Positions 1 through 6,117 of a stretch of DNA of 6,352 nt are shown here, in pieces. The first letter of the stretch is position 1, and each line of letters opens with the position of its first letter. A program made the position numbers and the translations under genes. The notes beneath the pieces were generated by a model that did not search any database, had not been told where the DNA came from, and saw only the letters and a list, made by a program, of their open reading frames with translations. Source of the stretch: Chloroflexota bacterium (lineage in GTDB: Bacteria; Chloroflexota; Dormibacteria; Dormibacterales; Dormibacteraceae); contig VBKD01000023.1 in NCBI GenBank assembly GCA_005888075.1, positions 1-6,352 of the forward strand, in the 5' to 3' direction.

Positions 1-85
1 CGACCCGGACGGTCGACCCCTCACGCGTGAGATGGATGGCAAGCGCGACGCCGCTGCGCGCCGCGCCAACGACAAGCGCCGTCAA
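1..85 (-). CDS. murD: UDP-N-acetylmuramoylalanine--D-glutamate ligase, N-terminal start only (partial)
   Basis: Only the first 28 codons lie in the window; the gene continues past the left edge. MurD adds D-glutamate to UDP-MurNAc-L-Ala in the cytoplasm, using ATP. Read from TTG at 85, the peptide begins MTALVVGAARSGVALAIHL and goes on to TREGSTVRV. This is the Rossmann-like opening of MurD, with a beta strand, a GxxxSG-type glycine turn, a helix and a second strand ending in a VRV-type motif. The TTG overlaps the mraY stop TGA as TTGA, the same junction type as between murF and mraY. I see no Shine-Dalgarno sequence, so translational coupling is likely. The position directly after mraY is the usual place for murD. 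The short length is the main limit on confidence; the TTG start is inferred. Confidence 0.8.
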   Translation of the reverse strand, partial: MTALVVGAARSGVALAIHLTREGSTVRV

Positions 86-1023
86 ATGAGGAGGCGCGCG
101 ATGCCGACGGCGGCCAACGCCGAGACGAGCCCCGCGCCCCAGAAAGAAAGCGCGATGCGGTTCTCAGACCAACCCTCGTGGTGAAACGTGTAGTGGATCG
201 GGGTCATCTTGAAAACGCGGCGTCCGCCGCTGGCTTTGAAGTAAGCCACCTGAATGATGACAGACAGCGTCTCGAGTACAAACACCAGAGCGATCAGCGG
301 CAAGAGCAGCACGAAACCCTGCTGTATCGCCATCGCGGCGAGGGCGAACCCGATGGCGAGCGACCCGGTGTCGCCCATGAACACCTGCGCGGGGTACCGG
401 TTGAAGATGAGAAATGCGATCAGCGCGCCGCATAGCGCCAGGCCGACGGCCTTCTCGCCCGCCGGCGCCCCCGGGATCAGGAGCACGAGCACAGCGATCG
501 CGATCACCGCCAGTCCCCCCGCGAGTCCGTCCATTCCGTCTGTGATGTTCACCGCGTTGGCCGCGCCCACGATCGCGATCACGGCAAGCGGCCACAGAAT
601 CCATGGGTTCGATGGCAGAAAGGCCTGGTGCCAGCCGCTTTGCTGCAAAGCGAGCCACGCAACGGGAATCGCGATCAGGATCTGGATAGGAAATTTCGCG
701 CGCGCGGGGATGCCGCGAGCTCCGACCTGGAGCTTGCTGCGATCGTCGGCGAATCCAATCAATCCGCCGAGGACCAGTCCACCGACCGCAGGCAGCGCGC
801 CGGCATGTCCGGCGAGCGCACCGGAGATGCCGCCGACAACCGCCACCGCAACGAACAAGATGCCGCCACCTGTCGGCGTCCCGGCTTTTTTCTGATGGCT
901 CTCGGGAAGCTCGGCCTGAATGACCTGGCCGGCCTTCCATCGACGCAGTGTCCGGATGAAGGCCGGATAAATGACCGTCGTTATCGCGGCCGCGATAACG
1001 ACAGTGCCCAGGTCGAGGATCAA
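82..1023 (-). CDS. mraY: Phospho-N-acetylmuramoyl-pentapeptide transferase MraY
   Basis: This integral membrane enzyme transfers phospho-MurNAc-pentapeptide from UDP to undecaprenyl phosphate, forming lipid I. From TTG at 1023 it is 313 residues, slightly short for the family. The protein is a series of hydrophobic segments with the expected motifs: TPTGGG near 49-54, GFADD with D93/D94, NAVNITDGMDGLAGG near 156-170, FMGDTGS near 215-221 with D218, ETLSVIIQV near 251-259, and KMTPIH near 272-277. The usual histidine triad after TPI is changed: H277 is followed by Y and T, with two further histidines at 281-282. The frame stays open upstream to 1119, but that stretch overlaps the murF 3' end and is Arg/Gly-rich. 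TTG at 1023 overlaps the murF stop as TTGA, starts just before the first membrane helix, and has GGGAG 11 bases upstream, so I chose it. Confidence 0.93.
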   Translation of the reverse strand: MILDLGTVVIAAAITTVIYPAFIRTLRRWKAGQVIQAELPESHQKKAGTPTGGGILFVAVAVVGGISGALAGHAGALPAVGGLVLGGLIGFADDRSKLQVGARGIPARAKFPIQILIAIPVAWLALQQSGWHQAFLPSNPWILWPLAVIAIVGAANAVNITDGMDGLAGGLAVIAIAVLVLLIPGAPAGEKAVGLALCGALIAFLIFNRYPAQVFMGDTGSLAIGFALAAMAIQQGFVLLLPLIALVFVLETLSVIIQVAYFKASGGRRVFKMTPIHYTFHHEGWSENRIALSFWGAGLVSALAAVGIARLLI

Positions 1024-2357
1024 GAAGCGGTCAGCTCCCGCACGACCTCTTCCAGGTGCATCCCGTGCGATGCCTTGATCAGCACCCGGTCGCCCTCGTG
1101 AGCGTTGCGGCGCACCCATTCGGCGGCGGCCGCCCGGTCGGGTACGACCTCCGCGCGGGCCGCATAGGCAAGGATGCGGCCCTGCTCACTCTCGATGACA
1201 CACACGCTGTCAAATGTGGCGGCCGCCTGCTCACCAACCTTCTGGTGTGCTTCCGCCGCCAGCCCTCCCAGCTCACGCATCTCACCGAGGACCGCGAGCA
1301 GCCGGCCTTCGTGGGCGCTTTCGCGCATCGCCTCGAAAGCGGCGAGCATCGATTCCGGGCTCGCGTTGTATGCGTCGTCGACGATCACGTAACCGCCTTG
1401 AGCCGGCAGCTCCTGCAGGCGATGCTCGACGTTCACGCCGGCGAGCGCCGAAGCGCCTGTCTCGAGCGGAACGCCGGCGAACTCGCAGGCTGCCAGCGCC
1501 GCCGCGGCGTTGAGCGCCTGGTGGCGGCCCTCCATCGCGAGCCGCACCGGCACGCCTCGGATGGAGAACTCGGCCCCACCTTCAGGCAGCGCGCGATAGT
1601 CCTCCACCCGGTAATCGCCCCTGTACTGGCCGAAGCTGGCGACCCTGGCCGCGGTCATGCTCACCAAGAGTGGAAAGAACTCGTTGTCCGCGTTGAGCAC
1701 GGCAAGACCGTTTTCGGCCAGCGCGGCCACCAGCTCGCCCTTCGCCCGCGCGAGGTCTTCGCGCGAGCTGAAGAACTCGATGTGCACGACACCGACGTTG
1801 GTGATCACGCCGATCGAAGGCCTCGCCAGCGCCGCCAGCCGCCCGATGTCGCCTGGGTGCTGCATGCCCATCTCGAGCACGACGGCGGTGTGATCAGGCT
1901 CGAGGCTGAGCAGCGTCAGCGGCACTCCCGTTTCGGTGTTGAGGTTGCCCTGCGTGTGCAGGACGCTGAAGTGCTGCGCCAGGATCGCGGCCACCATCTC
2001 CTTGGTCGAGGTCTTGCCGTTGCTTCCTGTCACCGCAACGACAAGAGGATCGACTCGCCTCAGGACGTAGGACGCGAGCGCGAACATCGCCGTCCATGTG
2101 TTGGGGACCATCACCTCGGCGATGCCGCTCGGTATGTCCGTCCGCCGCTGGACCACGACGCATGTCGCTCCGCGTGAGATGGCATCGCTTATGAACCTGT
2201 GGCCATCGGTCTCGGCTCCGCGCAGGGCGAAGAACACTCCGCCTTTCTGCACTTTGCGCGAGTCGGTGTGAAAGGTCGAGAACGTATTGCCGACCTGGGT
2301 GCCGCCGACTTCGCCGCCCCCGGTCGCCTCGAGGATCTCGAGAAGGGTCAAACGCAT
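1020..2357 (-). CDS. murF: UDP-N-acetylmuramoyl-tripeptide--D-alanyl-D-alanine ligase MurF
   Basis: MurF joins D-Ala-D-Ala to UDP-MurNAc-tripeptide using ATP, the last cytoplasmic step of precursor synthesis. At 445 residues it has the usual family length. The N-terminal substrate domain contains TDSRKVQKGGVFFALRG near 31-47. The central ATPase domain has the P-loop TGSNGKTSTK near 110-119, QGNLNTETGVPLTLL near 136-150, EMGMQHPGDI near 162-171, and HIEFF followed by AKGEL, where K206 matches the lysine carbamylated in Mur ligases. The C-terminal domain has EHRLQ near 311-315, DDAYNASPESM near 327-337, LGEMRELG near 357-364 and SHGMHLE near 430-436. The absence of the MurE DNPR motif argues against MurE. 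The start is ATG, the only ATG among the genes here. It lies 16 bases after the ftsI stop without a clear Shine-Dalgarno sequence, suggesting coupled translation. Confidence 0.95.
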   Translation of the reverse strand: MRLTLLEILEATGGGEVGGTQVGNTFSTFHTDSRKVQKGGVFFALRGAETDGHRFISDAISRGATCVVVQRRTDIPSGIAEVMVPNTWTAMFALASYVLRRVDPLVVAVTGSNGKTSTKEMVAAILAQHFSVLHTQGNLNTETGVPLTLLSLEPDHTAVVLEMGMQHPGDIGRLAALARPSIGVITNVGVVHIEFFSSREDLARAKGELVAALAENGLAVLNADNEFFPLLVSMTAARVASFGQYRGDYRVEDYRALPEGGAEFSIRGVPVRLAMEGRHQALNAAAALAACEFAGVPLETGASALAGVNVEHRLQELPAQGGYVIVDDAYNASPESMLAAFEAMRESAHEGRLLAVLGEMRELGGLAAEAHQKVGEQAAATFDSVCVIESEQGRILAYAARAEVVPDRAAAAEWVRRNAHEGDRVLIKASHGMHLEEVVRELTAS

Positions 2358-2373
2358 CGCATAAGTAGAACCG

Positions 2374-4134
2374 TTAGCGGGGGTCTGGTGTTATGTGCCA
2401 GTCGACGACGAGAGTCTGAGCGATCTTCTGCCAGATCGGTCCCGCGACTATGTAGCCGTCGTTCAGGGTCCAGTCTCGGTCGCTGCCGGGCGCATGCGGC
2501 TTGCGGACGACGACCAGCATGGTGAAGCGCGGATGCTGCGCCGGCAGGAAGCCGACGAACGAAGCCCACACGTCCAGCGTGTACTGGCCATTGACTGGAA
2601 TCTGCGACGTGCCCGTTTTGCCGGCCTGGTCGAGCTCGAAACCCTTCACCCGAGTGGTGTAACCGGAGCCGTGCTGCACGACCTGTTCCATCATCGCGGT
2701 CATCTTTGTCGCGGCTTCCGGGCTGATCACCTGGCGCTGCGGCTGCAGCATGACCGGGTTGATCCGATTGCCGATCCGCTCCACGACATGCGGCGGCGCG
2801 TAGCGGCCGCCATTGGCGATCACATTGATCGCGGCGAGCATCTGCACCATGTTCACGTCAATGCCCTGGCCAAACGATGCCGTCGCGTACTGCGCGTCCG
2901 CCATCTGTGCCGCCGATGGTGGCGGCACGAAAGATTCGGCGGCGACGTCGATGCCGCTCGGCTTGGTCAGACCGAAGCCCTGGAGGTAGCGGTAGAAGGC
3001 GTCGTGGCCCTCGGCCTGCATGGCCTTCATCGCGCCGACGTTGAGCGAGTGCTGAAGGACGGACGTGTAGTCGATGTTGCCGTGATTCCGGCGATCCCAG
3101 TCGTAGATACGGAATCCGCCTACGTTCAGGTATCCCGGGTCGTTGATCACCGTGTTAGGCGCGATCACCCCGGAGTTGATCGCACCCGCAAGGGTGACGA
3201 CCTTCATCACCGAGCCGGGTTCGTACACATCGCTTGCGACGTGATCGAGAAATAGTGATGCGTCCGTGTGAGTGAAGTCATTCGCGTTGTAGCTGGGGTA
3301 GTCGGCCCACGCCACGATGCCTCCGCTCGTCGGGTCCATGATCAGCACGCTTCCGCTTTCGCCGTTTTCTCTCTTCACGCCTTCGGCCAGAGCCTGCTCG
3401 GCCGCGTACTGGATATTGGCGTCTAGCGACAGGACGAGGTCCGATCCGTTGACGGGGTCCTGATGAGTGTGCGTCCCGAGAACGATCTCCCGGTTGGCGA
3501 GGTCGCGATAGCTCGATATGTAGCCAGGCGTGCCGGCGAGGGTCTTCTGGTACCTGGCTTCGAGCCCGTACTGGCCCTCGCTGTTGTAGTTGACGAACCC
3601 GAGCAGGTTGGCGGCAAGCGTGGTGCCGGGTGCGATGCCAGGCAGATACGAGCGCTGCGTCTCCTCCTCGAGTCCGACACCCGGCAGCTTGAGGGCCCTC
3701 AGCTGGTCGGCCTTCTCGGTGGAGAAACGCCGGGCTACGTAGGCGAACTTGGAACCGGAATTGAGCGTCGTCATCAGCTTGGCCCTGTCCACGCCCAGCA
3801 CCGAGGTGAGCCCGTTGGCCACGCGCTCGCGCTGGGAGGCGCTGATCTGGTCAGGCGAGACGAAGGCCGAGTACACGCGGGTGTTGACGACGAGCTGGGT
3901 GAGGTTGCGGTCGAAGACCGCGCCGCGGATGGCGGGCAGCGGGACCAGCTCCCGATACATTGCCTGCGCCTGCTGCGCGAGCTGGCCGTGGCGGGCCACC
4001 TGCCAGTACGCTAGTCGCGACCACACCATCCCGGCGAGGATCAAAGCGACCAGCAACATAGAGATGACGCGCACGCGCGTCGAGCCAATGCGTTCGATAC
4101 GCTTCGGGCGTCTCGAGTTAATAGCGCTACTCAC
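2374..4134 (-). CDS. ftsI: Division-specific class B penicillin-binding protein (FtsI/PBP3 type)
   Basis: FtsI is the septal D,D-transpeptidase that cross-links peptidoglycan together with FtsW. The protein has 586 residues: a basic cytoplasmic tail, one membrane anchor near 22-38, and the class B dimerisation domain starting with RELVPLPAIRGAVFDRN near 61-77. The transpeptidase domain carries all three active-site motifs: SVMK at 308-311 with nucleophile S308 (after YEPG), SLN at 363-365, and KTGTS at 506-510. It ends soon after the fold with no PASTA domains. The start is GTG at 4134. It has no good Shine-Dalgarno sequence at normal spacing, but the next methionine (in VISMLLVAL) would remove half of the anchor. 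It follows the ftsL-like gene by 66 bases that hold two palindromes. Position and architecture favour FtsI over an elongation PBP2. murE, the usual next gene, is absent. Confidence 0.93.
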   Translation of the reverse strand: MSSAINSRRPKRIERIGSTRVRVISMLLVALILAGMVWSRLAYWQVARHGQLAQQAQAMYRELVPLPAIRGAVFDRNLTQLVVNTRVYSAFVSPDQISASQRERVANGLTSVLGVDRAKLMTTLNSGSKFAYVARRFSTEKADQLRALKLPGVGLEEETQRSYLPGIAPGTTLAANLLGFVNYNSEGQYGLEARYQKTLAGTPGYISSYRDLANREIVLGTHTHQDPVNGSDLVLSLDANIQYAAEQALAEGVKRENGESGSVLIMDPTSGGIVAWADYPSYNANDFTHTDASLFLDHVASDVYEPGSVMKVVTLAGAINSGVIAPNTVINDPGYLNVGGFRIYDWDRRNHGNIDYTSVLQHSLNVGAMKAMQAEGHDAFYRYLQGFGLTKPSGIDVAAESFVPPPSAAQMADAQYATASFGQGIDVNMVQMLAAINVIANGGRYAPPHVVERIGNRINPVMLQPQRQVISPEAATKMTAMMEQVVQHGSGYTTRVKGFELDQAGKTGTSQIPVNGQYTLDVWASFVGFLPAQHPRFTMLVVVRKPHAPGSDRDWTLNDGYIVAGPIWQKIAQTLVVDWHITPDPR

Positions 4135-4140
4135 GGACCG

Positions 4141-4200
4141 ACAAGCCTGGTCGGCCCCTCCGGCGCCGTTGGCGCCACCTCCCCATAAATGGGGGGGAGT
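4141..4200. repeat. Tandem palindromes between ftsL-like gene and ftsI
   Basis: This 66-base spacer is mostly self-complementary sequence. Plus-strand 4181-4194 reads CCCCATAAATGGGG, with 6-bp arms CCCCAT and ATGGGG around AA, flanked by more C and G. Next to it, 4162-4176 is GGCGCC, GTT, GGCGCC, giving a 6-bp stem with a 3-base loop. The first palindrome begins immediately after the ftsL stop in the transcribed direction. In RNA they could form two consecutive hairpins just before ftsI. There is no U-run after them on either strand, so a standard intrinsic terminator is unlikely. Short palindromes of this CCCCAT/ATGGGG type resemble dispersed extragenic repeats of GC-rich bacteria, but one window cannot show dispersal. 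Confidence 0.6.
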
Positions 4201-4728
4201 TCACTTACTTGCGGCCATTACGTCGCGGGTGCCGCCAACCGTGTTGACGACCAGGGCGACCGCGCGCAACCAGAGGGGGGTGGTGTCAGCCGGTGAGGCG
4301 CCGACTGGTACGGTGAGGTCGATCGCGACCGCCTGGCCCGGCACATAGCTGGACGGGACCACGCGCTGCATGCCGCTGTTCACTGCCTGCTGCTGCACCT
4401 GCGCGGGGGCGTGGCGGGTGACCTCCTGGTAGCGCAGCTGATCCTGCTCCGCGATCAGCTGCCGCTGCTGGTCCTGCAGGCGCGTGATGTCATAGGACGA
4501 CTGCGTGATCTGCGCCGCGATGGCCAGATAAAAGAGGATGCCGATCACCACGGCGCCCACGCCAAGGTAGGCGTGGCCGAACGCATTCAGCCGCAACCTT
4601 TCGGAAGCGGCCGCGCTCGCCACCTGCACGAAGCCGCGCGTGCGCCGCCGCCGCCTTGGTGGGGCGGTGACATGCTGCGGGCCTGCGGTGATCAGGCGTC
4701 GCCGGGTCAGTATTCGGGTCGATGTCAA
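4201..4728 (-). CDS. ftsL: FtsL-like division protein (single-pass membrane, coiled coil)
   Basis: FtsL forms a membrane complex with FtsB and DivIB/FtsQ that activates FtsWI at the division site. The 175-residue product has a long Arg-rich cytoplasmic tail (about 1-50, with a five-arginine run at 25-29), one strong membrane helix near 54-73, and a Gln-rich segment near 75-118 that looks like a coiled coil (ITRLQDQQRQLIAEQDQLRY). This topology matches FtsL/septum-formation-initiator proteins. Sequence conservation in this family is poor, so the call rests on topology and on position between rsmH and ftsI. It is longer than classical FtsL (about 100-120 residues): both the basic tail and a C-terminal region with a second hydrophobic patch near 151-163 add length. 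The start is TTG at 4728 with TGAGG 8 bases upstream; no ATG or GTG lies upstream in frame nearby. The nearby ATG at 4743 is in another frame and stops after five codons. Confidence 0.8.
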   Translation of the reverse strand: MTSTRILTRRRLITAGPQHVTAPPRRRRRTRGFVQVASAAASERLRLNAFGHAYLGVGAVVIGILFYLAIAAQITQSSYDITRLQDQQRQLIAEQDQLRYQEVTRHAPAQVQQQAVNSGMQRVVPSSYVPGQAVAIDLTVPVGASPADTTPLWLRAVALVVNTVGGTRDVMAASK

Positions 4729-4736
4729 GACGTATG

Positions 4737-4741
4737 CCTCA
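4737..4741 (-). promoter_or_regulatory. Shine-Dalgarno supporting the TTG start of the ftsL-like gene
   Basis: TGAGG is read on the minus strand, followed by eight bases and then TTG at 4728-4726. The spacing is near ideal and decides for this TTG over any downstream start. Confidence 0.55.
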
Positions 4742-4769
4742 TTGATTGGTTGGACGTTTGCTGGTTGTG

Positions 4770-4806
4770 CCTGGTGGCCGGGAGGGGTTAGTTGCCGGCC
4801 ACCAGG
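4770..4806. repeat. Perfect 12-bp inverted repeat (hairpin) between rsmH and ftsL-like gene
   Basis: On the minus strand the left arm CCTGGTGGCCGG (4806-4795) and right arm CCGGCCACCAGG (4781-4770) are exact reverse complements, separated by a 13-base loop. The stem starts 10 bases after the rsmH stop and ends 41 bases before the ftsL-like TTG. As RNA this would be a very stable GC-rich hairpin. The bases after it, CACAACCAGC on the minus strand, contain no U-tract, and the plus-strand exit also lacks one. It therefore does not look like a canonical intrinsic terminator. It could act in pausing, attenuation, RNA processing or protection of the upstream transcript 3' end. Function is inference; the repeat itself is seen directly. 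Confidence 0.75.
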
Positions 4807-4816
4807 ACTTGTGAAG

Positions 4817-5690
4817 TCAGATCTTCTCCGCGACTCGGAGACGGGCCGAGCGTGCTCGGGGGTTGGTGGCGACCTCTTCGTCGGTCGGTCGCACGGGACG
4901 TCGGGTCACGATGCGAAGGGATGCCCGGTGGCCGCAGGTACAGACTGGCTGCTGGGGTGGGCAGATACAGTCCTTGGACTCGACGTTGAAGAATGACTTG
5001 ACCAAACGGTCTTCCAGGGAGTGGAAGCTGATCGTCGCCATACGACCACCGGGCTTAAGTGTCAAAAGAGCTGCTCTCAATCCTGCTTCGATCTCGCCTA
5101 GCTCATCGTTGACGGCTATGCGGAGCGGCCTCGACGGCCTGAGCCAGGTCGCGGGTGGTGCGCAGCGGGCGCCGCGCCACGATGAACTGTGCGATCCGGC
5201 GAGCCCATCGCTCTTCGCCGAACTCTCGGATGATGCGCTCGATCTCCCGCACGTCAGACTCGTTGAGGAGCTTGGCGGCGCTGAGACCGGCGCCAGGATC
5301 CATCCGCATGTCGAGCGGGCCTTCGCTCTGAAAGCTGAAACCGCGCTCGGGGTCGTCGATCTGGTTGCTGGAAAGACCGAAGTCGAAGAGGATCAGGTCC
5401 GCGCCGTCGAAGCCGTTCTGGGCGCTGATCGAGCCGAGCTCAGAAAAGCGTCCGTGAACAACCACCGCCGCCGGCCCGAATTGGGCCAGGGCCACCCGCG
5501 CGGCGTCGACCGCGGCGGGATCGCGATCGATCCCGAGCAGCCGGCCACCGGGTGTGATCCTCTCCAGGATCTGGCGGGCGTGGCCCGCCTGCCCGAGGGT
5601 GCAGTCGATCGCGACCGCCCCCGCTCGGGGCTGGAGCAGCTCTATTACCTCTTGTGAAAGTGCTGGAACGTGGGAACCGTGTGGCCTAAT
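4817..5690 (-). pseudogene. rsmH: 16S rRNA m4C1402 methyltransferase RsmH, disrupted by an internal frameshifting deletion
   Basis: RsmH (MraW) uses SAM to methylate N4 of C1402 in 16S rRNA. Part 1 (5690-5103) has HVPALSQEVIELL, DCTLGQAGHA (SAM loop; usually GxGGH), GIDRDPAA, FDFGLSSNQIDDPERGFSF and GPLDMRMD, then ends LAQAVEAAPHSRQR and a TGA at 5105-5103. Part 2 lies in another frame, about 5125-4817. It begins LRIAVNDELGEIEAGL and continues with LKPGGRMATISFHSLEDRLV, the CICPP...CTCG cluster and a TRRPVRPTDEE tail. Intact RsmH has roughly 17-19 residues, including an HPATRTFQA-like motif, between these parts; here they are gone. The loss fits about 50-60 bases and is 2 modulo 3. No ATG, GTG or TTG fits the N-terminus: the frame opens after a TGA at 5702-5700 and the best start is ATT at 5690, overlapping the mraZ stop. 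It may be a true pseudogene or an assembly error. Confidence 0.85.
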
Positions 5691-6117
5691 GCCGGGAAAT
5701 CACCTTGTCAGCGAATTCTGTGAAGCGTCCTTGCGCGTCGGTGTTGTAGCTGTCCCATCGCCCCTCGGGCCAGATTTCCACCCGGGAGCCCGTCCCGATC
5801 ACCACCACCGTCGACGGGGACTCGATCCCCGCCAGGCGGCGCTGTTCTGGCTGCAGGCTGATCCGGCCCTGGCCGTCGGGTTCGAACGGATCTGACATCG
5901 GATACAAGGTACGAGCGAGAGCCCGCTGGTCCGGTCCAGGCAGGGGGCTGCGTAGCTCTTCCGCCAGAGCCGCCCAGAGGTCCGGCGGATAGATCGCGAG
6001 CACCTGGTCCTGGCTGACCGAGACGTAGCTGCCCTCCGGGAGCTGCTTGCGGAAAGCGGCCGGGATCGCCAGCCGCCCTTTCTCGTCCACCTTCACCCGA
6101 TGCGCTCCAGTGAACAC
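5686..6117 (-). CDS. mraZ: Transcriptional regulator MraZ
   Basis: MraZ is a DNA-binding protein of the SpoVT/AbrB fold that heads dcw clusters and in studied species controls their transcription. The 143-residue length is typical. It has the two expected repeats: MFTGAHRVKVDEKGRLAIPA with AFR at 1-23, and a second with DGQGRISLQPEQRRLAGI near 81-98 followed by VVVIGTGSRVEIWPEGRWDSY near 104-124. The start is GTG at 6117, the codon immediately after an in-frame TGA, so no longer form is possible. GGGAG at 6131-6127 lies 9 bases upstream. The ATG at 6121 is in a different frame. The TAG stop at 5688-5686 overlaps the frame of rsmH. I did not find the repeated TGGG boxes that mark MraZ operators in enterobacteria; only one TGGG lies nearby. 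Confidence 0.95.
   Translation of the reverse strand: MFTGAHRVKVDEKGRLAIPAAFRKQLPEGSYVSVSQDQVLAIYPPDLWAALAEELRSPLPGPDQRALARTLYPMSDPFEPDGQGRISLQPEQRRLAGIESPSTVVVIGTGSRVEIWPEGRWDSYNTDAQGRFTEFADKVISRH
5701..5706 (-). promoter_or_regulatory. Possible Shine-Dalgarno for an ATT start of rsmH
   Basis: AAGGTG is read on the minus strand inside the end of mraZ, 10 bases before ATT at 5690-5688. It is the only ribosome-binding-like sequence placed to serve the conserved rsmH N-terminus. Six purine-rich bases can occur by chance in coding sequence, so the support is modest. Confidence 0.4.

Noticed and set aside
1024..1119. Longer N-terminus for MraY, starting at 1119
   Set aside because: It would overlap the conserved murF 3' end by about 100 bases and adds an Arg/Gly-rich stretch foreign to MraY; TTG at 1023 fits better.
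1056..2177. Long plus-strand open frame of 373 codons
   Set aside because: It lies antisense to murF, is rich in Arg, His and Gly, and has no recognisable motif; it is a GC-rich shadow frame.
2395..3255. Plus-strand open frame of 286 codons
   Set aside because: It is antisense to the ftsI transpeptidase domain, where the minus strand has all three active-site motifs; composition is typical of a shadow.
4770..4806. Intrinsic terminator after rsmH
   Set aside because: The stem is strong, but neither strand has a T-run after it, so it is listed as an inverted repeat and not as a terminator.
5103..5130. Programmed frameshift joining the two rsmH parts
   Set aside because: Changing frame would not restore the missing 17-19 conserved residues, and I see no slippery heptamer at the joint.
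4863..5657. Plus-strand open frame of 264 codons opposite rsmH
   Set aside because: The minus strand carries clear RsmH motifs in both parts; the plus product shows none.
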